A stretch of DNA of 64,000 nt from Paenibacillus baekrokdamisoli. Lineage in GTDB: Bacteria; Bacillota; Bacilli; Paenibacillales; Paenibacillaceae. Numbering within the stretch: the first letter of the stretch is position 1; each line of letters opens with the position of its first letter. A program made the position numbers and the translations under genes. The notes beneath the pieces were generated by a model. The model was not told the DNA's origin. It saw nothing but the letters and a program-made list of their open reading frames with translations, and did no database searches. The stretch is taken from the NCBI RefSeq assembly GCF_003945345.1, contig NZ_AP019308.1, forward strand, positions 3,968,001 to 4,032,000, read 5' to 3'. This document shows, in pieces, positions 61,282 to 64,000 of this stretch.

Positions 61282-61417
61282 ATCTTCTATTCCTTTCTCG
61301 CTCTTCTGACTCGCAGCTATGATTATCTCTCCTTATTCTAGAGAGCTCTTCGAATTCCTTTGCCTTCACTAAAATTACACAATTATCCATTAGCGTTAGA
61401 AAGAGGGGCCGCGCATA

Positions 61418-61465
61418 GAAAAAACCACCCTATTCACCTGAATGAACAGTGAAGAAGGCGGCTTA
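61418..61465 (-). terminator. terminator of speD
   Basis: On the minus strand an imperfect stem around TTCA-TTCAGG-TGAA ends in GGTGG and six T. It begins 15 bp after the speD stop. Confidence 0.7.
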
Positions 61466-61479
61466 TACTGGCAGCAGGC

Positions 61480-62295
61480 TTATTTGACCATAGTTATATT
61501 CTTGCCATAGAAGATTTCGTCCATTTCCCATTTCACGCTTTCGGTTATTTCCTTCTGCTCCTCAATGCTCAGCTTATCCTTCGTATACCCGAATAGATAG
61601 TTATTCAGGTCGAACTCTCGCAGCTTACATTTGGTATGGAAAATATTCTCTTGGTACACATTCACATCGATCATATGAAATAAGCCTTTTACATCCTCAG
61701 GGATATAATTCTGAATGGAGCTGATATCGTGATCGATAAAGAGCTTATTGCCGCTTATATCTCTTGTGAAGCCGCGTACGCGGTAATCCATCGTCATAAT
61801 ATCGGTATCAAATGAGCTAATAAGATAATTCAGTGCTTTAAGCGGAGAAATCTCCCCACAAGTCGATACGTCAATGTCCGCACGGAACGTGCTAATACCT
61901 TCATCGGGATGATACTCGGGATAGGTATGAACAGTAATATGGCTTTTGTCCAAATGCATAAGTACGATATCTGGAAGCGGTCCCGGAGATTCGTCATAGG
62001 ATTCCCGCGTCGCATCGGCAATAGGACCTTCTGATACCAGCATCGTCACGCTTGCACCTTGAGGTGCGTAATCCTGTTTCGCTATATTCAAGACATGCGC
62101 CCCAATAATATCGGCCACCGTCTTCAGAATTTTGGTTAACCTCTCCGCATTATATTGCTCATCAATATACTCTATATAAGCTTCACGTTCATTTTTTGTC
62201 TTCGTATAACAGATGTCATACATATTGAAACTCAATGATTTGGTAAGATTGTTAAAGCCATGTAATGTGATACGCTGATCTTGTGTAAGTTCCAT
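61480..62295 (-). CDS. speD: S-adenosylmethionine decarboxylase proenzyme
   Basis: A 271-residue protein of the long E. coli-type AdoMetDC class (about 264), not the short Bacillus subtilis type (about 126). The self-cleavage site that yields the pyruvoyl group is the Ser of [40 protein letters not shown] holds the catalytic Cys. It supplies the aminopropyl donor for spermidine. No speE is nearby. Monocistronic, with an inverted repeat upstream. Confidence 0.95.
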   Translation of the reverse strand: MELTQDQRITLHGFNNLTKSLSFNMYDICYTKTKNEREAYIEYIDEQYNAERLTKILKTVADIIGAHVLNIAKQDYAPQGASVTMLVSEGPIADATRESYDESPGPLPDIVLMHLDKSHITVHTYPEYHPDEGISTFRADIDVSTCGEISPLKALNYLISSFDTDIMTMDYRVRGFTRDISGNKLFIDHDISSIQNYIPEDVKGLFHMIDVNVYQENIFHTKCKLREFDLNNYLFGYTKDKLSIEEQKEITESVKWEMDEIFYGKNITMVK

Positions 62296-62347
62296 CCTGA
62301 CTCCCCCTTGATTCCTTATGTTTCCTAGGCGCTTAAACTAATATACA

Positions 62348-62361
62348 TCGATTTATATCGA
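62348..62361. promoter_or_regulatory. inverted repeat upstream of speD
   Basis: TCGATTTATATCGA (TCGAT-4-ATCGA) lies about 55 bp before the speD ATG. On the minus strand it falls between TTCCAT and TATATT, a weak -35/-10 pair 17 bp apart. It is a possible operator. Confidence 0.35.
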
Positions 62362-62474
62362 CATGGAAGAGGGCTTGTATAATACTTTTTGCACGCCATC
62401 TAACTTCCTTTACAAAGAAAAAATATAAGACAGCTGCCCCTTCCCTTAAAAGCTCACTAGTATCCCATCGTCAA

Positions 62475-62972
62475 CTATGACTTGGCTTGAAGCTCTCTCC
62501 ATACCTTCTTGTTGCTGTACTGCCTGTCCGAGCTAATGTCCCGTCCGAACCAGTCAGGCGCAACAAAATCATTAGCCGCCTCTTCGGAATCGAATTCGAC
62601 TTCCAGCACCAACATATCGATCTGATCATAACAATCGATTTCCACTATAATATCGCCCCATTCGGCCGTTACTCGTTTCTTCGTAAGCGGCACTGCGCGA
62701 AAAGCATTCGTGATTTGTTCATAGATGCACTCCGAAATGGCATATTCAATCTCTTCCCGAGATAGACCATTACCCATTTTGAATGTATGTGTGTATTCAA
62801 CCTCATCCGATTCGAGATCCTGAAGCCTTCGAACTCTCAGCTCCTGATTCTCATCCATTGCCAGATAGGTCTGATCTATCTTCTTTTCCGAAAGTATTTT
62901 CAGTTCCCCTTCACTTATTAACCGTGTCGGATATTCGAGTAACAGAAACTTCCGTTCGATTTCCATCGCCAT
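62475..62972 (-). CDS. CYTH-domain protein
   Basis: A 165-residue CYTH (triphosphate tunnel) protein. It shows the family signature MEIERKFLL, the basic and acidic strands DQTYLAMDENQELRVRRLQD and YTHTFKMGNGLSREEIEYAI, then VEIDCYDQIDMLVLEVEFD. Bacterial members hydrolyse inorganic triphosphate or bind nucleotides or polyphosphate. GAGGA nine bases before ATG 62972 decides the start. No partner CHAD domain is present. Confidence 0.9.
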   Translation of the reverse strand: MAMEIERKFLLLEYPTRLISEGELKILSEKKIDQTYLAMDENQELRVRRLQDLESDEVEYTHTFKMGNGLSREEIEYAISECIYEQITNAFRAVPLTKKRVTAEWGDIIVEIDCYDQIDMLVLEVEFDSEEAANDFVAPDWFGRDISSDRQYSNKKVWRELQAKS

Positions 62973-63124
62973 GTTATTAAATCCTCTCTGCGTGACCAAT
63001 TATCTAAAAAAAGAGCCTCCCATAATGAGAAGACCCATCCATTATATTGTATCAGCTTTTCAGAACCTATGCTCACTTAGAGTAGGCCCCAGATCCCTTC
63101 AATAAATTACGCAACGCACTTGAA

Positions 63125-64000
63125 TTATTGAGTAATCAGCGCCTCATAGGCGTAAATTAAGTGATTTTTGGCTTGTACAACGCAGCCCTTTTGCGTATAA
63201 ACACGCGGGACCCTTTTTCCAACACCGCAAACAACCTCATAGTTGATCGTGTTCATAAGCGCTGCGGTTTCATCGATTGCAATAAAGCCATCTTCGGAAT
63301 GGCCAAATAACGTCACCTCATCCCCGATGTGCACAGATGGAATAGAAGTAACATCGAGCATTGTTTGATCCATACATACTCTGCCGACAATCGGTACTCG
63401 CTGCCCACGCACTAGGGCAAATCCTTTGTTCGAAAGCTGCCGTGAGAGCCCATCAGCATAACCGATCGGGATGGTCGCAATGGTGCTGTCAATTGCTGTT
63501 CGGAAGGTGCAGCCGTAGCTAATCGCATGATTGCGGGGTACCTGCTTTACTGCTGAGATCTTCGTTTTCAAATCCATCGCTTGTCGAATGGGATAGGCAT
63601 CGTGAAGCACCTCTTGTGATGGCAATAAGCCATATAGGCTAATACCGACGCGTACCATATCCAAGTGCATCTCCGGAAAGTTCATCATCGCCGCACTATT
63701 GCAGCAGTGCTTTATCGGGATGTCGATTTGTTTCTCCTTTAAATCGTCGATAAATGAAGCAAACAATTGAAACTGCTGCCGAGTATAAGACGGATCTTCA
63801 CTGTCTGCATTTGCAAAATGGGTGAACATACCCTCCAGAATGACCCAATGTGAAGACATTGCTTTGCGGGACAATGCAACCGCCTCATCTATGGTGGAAA
63901 CACCTATGCGTGACATACCTGTATCAATCTTGAGATGAATTCGGGCGCTGCGCCCTAATCGCTCGGTACAAGCTATGATTTCGTCTAACACATCCTCGGC
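63125..64000 (-). CDS. alr: alanine racemase, C-terminal part (gene enters from the right edge)
   Basis: The open frame continues to the window edge, so the N-terminal PLP-lysine region is missing. The visible 291 codons hold the rest of the TIM barrel (IHLKIDTGMSRIGV, GMFTHFANADSED, KHCCNSAAMMNFPEMHLDMV, RVGISLYGLLPS) and the C-terminal beta domain with the catalytic Tyr in HAISYGCTF, GYADGLSRQLSNKG, VGRVCMDQTMLDVT and YEVVCGVGKRVPRVY. The enzyme makes D-alanine for peptidoglycan. The next gene on the left is the CYTH gene; no terminator was recognised between them. Confidence 0.95.
   Translation of the reverse strand, partial: AEDVLDEIIACTERLGRSARIHLKIDTGMSRIGVSTIDEAVALSRKAMSSHWVILEGMFTHFANADSEDPSYTRQQFQLFASFIDDLKEKQIDIPIKHCCNSAAMMNFPEMHLDMVRVGISLYGLLPSQEVLHDAYPIRQAMDLKTKISAVKQVPRNHAISYGCTFRTAIDSTIATIPIGYADGLSRQLSNKGFALVRGQRVPIVGRVCMDQTMLDVTSIPSVHIGDEVTLFGHSEDGFIAIDETAALMNTINYEVVCGVGKRVPRVYTQKGCVVQAKNHLIYAYEALITQ

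Overview
The window looks like a chromosomal segment of a Paenibacillus-type member of the Bacillota. The signs are strong AGGAGG-type ribosome binding sites, many lipoprotein solute-binding proteins, a YesM/YesN-type two-component pair beside a carbohydrate ABC transporter, a secreted protein with a copper-amine-oxidase-N-like domain, a SorC-type DeoR regulator with deoC, and several families of palindromic intergenic repeats. No rRNA, tRNA, CRISPR array, transposase gene or phage structural gene was seen. Most genes lie on the minus strand.

Layout. 1-6.6 kb: the 5' part of an acyl-CoA dehydrogenase gene, then surface or secreted proteins (a copper-amine-oxidase-N-like exoprotein, a TPR/family-2 glycosyltransferase, a cadherin/Ig-like exoprotein). 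6.7-12.7 kb: an MFS pump, an ArsR-type regulator with a second MFS pump and two identical operators, a 33-residue small ORF, and an OatA-like O-acetyltransferase. 12.7-13.6 kb: a gene-free block with repeats and a T-box-like remnant. 13.6-20.9 kb: a carbohydrate ABC uptake operon (permease, permease, binding protein) followed by its histidine kinase and AraC-type response regulator, with a promoter and a cre-like site in front. 21.1-27.7 kb: a nucleoside uptake and deoxyribose catabolism operon (BMP lipoprotein, ATPase, two permeases, DeoR, DeoC). 28.0-37.6 kb: a nine-gene operon for a phosphonate-type substrate: two PHP-domain hydrolases, phosphonoacetaldehyde hydrolase, a class III aminotransferase-fold enzyme, a complete CUT1-type ABC transporter and a DeoR-type regulator.

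37.9-42.8 kb: a small unknown protein, a structured repeat block, an SH3b amidase, the exoribonuclease YhaM, free methionine sulfoxide reductase and MetY. 43.0-50.4 kb: a bacterial RNA-repair locus (RlaP nucleotidyltransferase, Hen1 methyltransferase, Pnkp kinase-phosphatase-ligase) divergent from two overlapping WYL-domain regulators. 50.4-52.1 kb: two coupled GTPases convergent with the WYL genes. 52-64 kb: a lipoprotein, an SMP-30 enzyme, a CWC protein, an NAD salvage operon (NUDIX/NrtR-like, nicotinamidase, nicotinate phosphoribosyltransferase), a phosphatase-like protein, a GNAT enzyme, a P-loop kinase, a secreted FAD enzyme, SpeD, a CYTH protein and the 3' part of an alanine racemase gene.

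Three parts most deserve attention. One is the RNA-repair/WYL/GTPase neighbourhood. The second is the phosphonate operon, where duplicated PHP enzymes and a Ugp-like transporter suggest uptake and hydrolysis of a phosphonate ester. The third is a set of mobile palindromic elements: two copies of a 15-bp-TIR MITE, one of which has precisely lost its central hairpin, and a relative with different ends whose hairpin arms have changed while staying paired.
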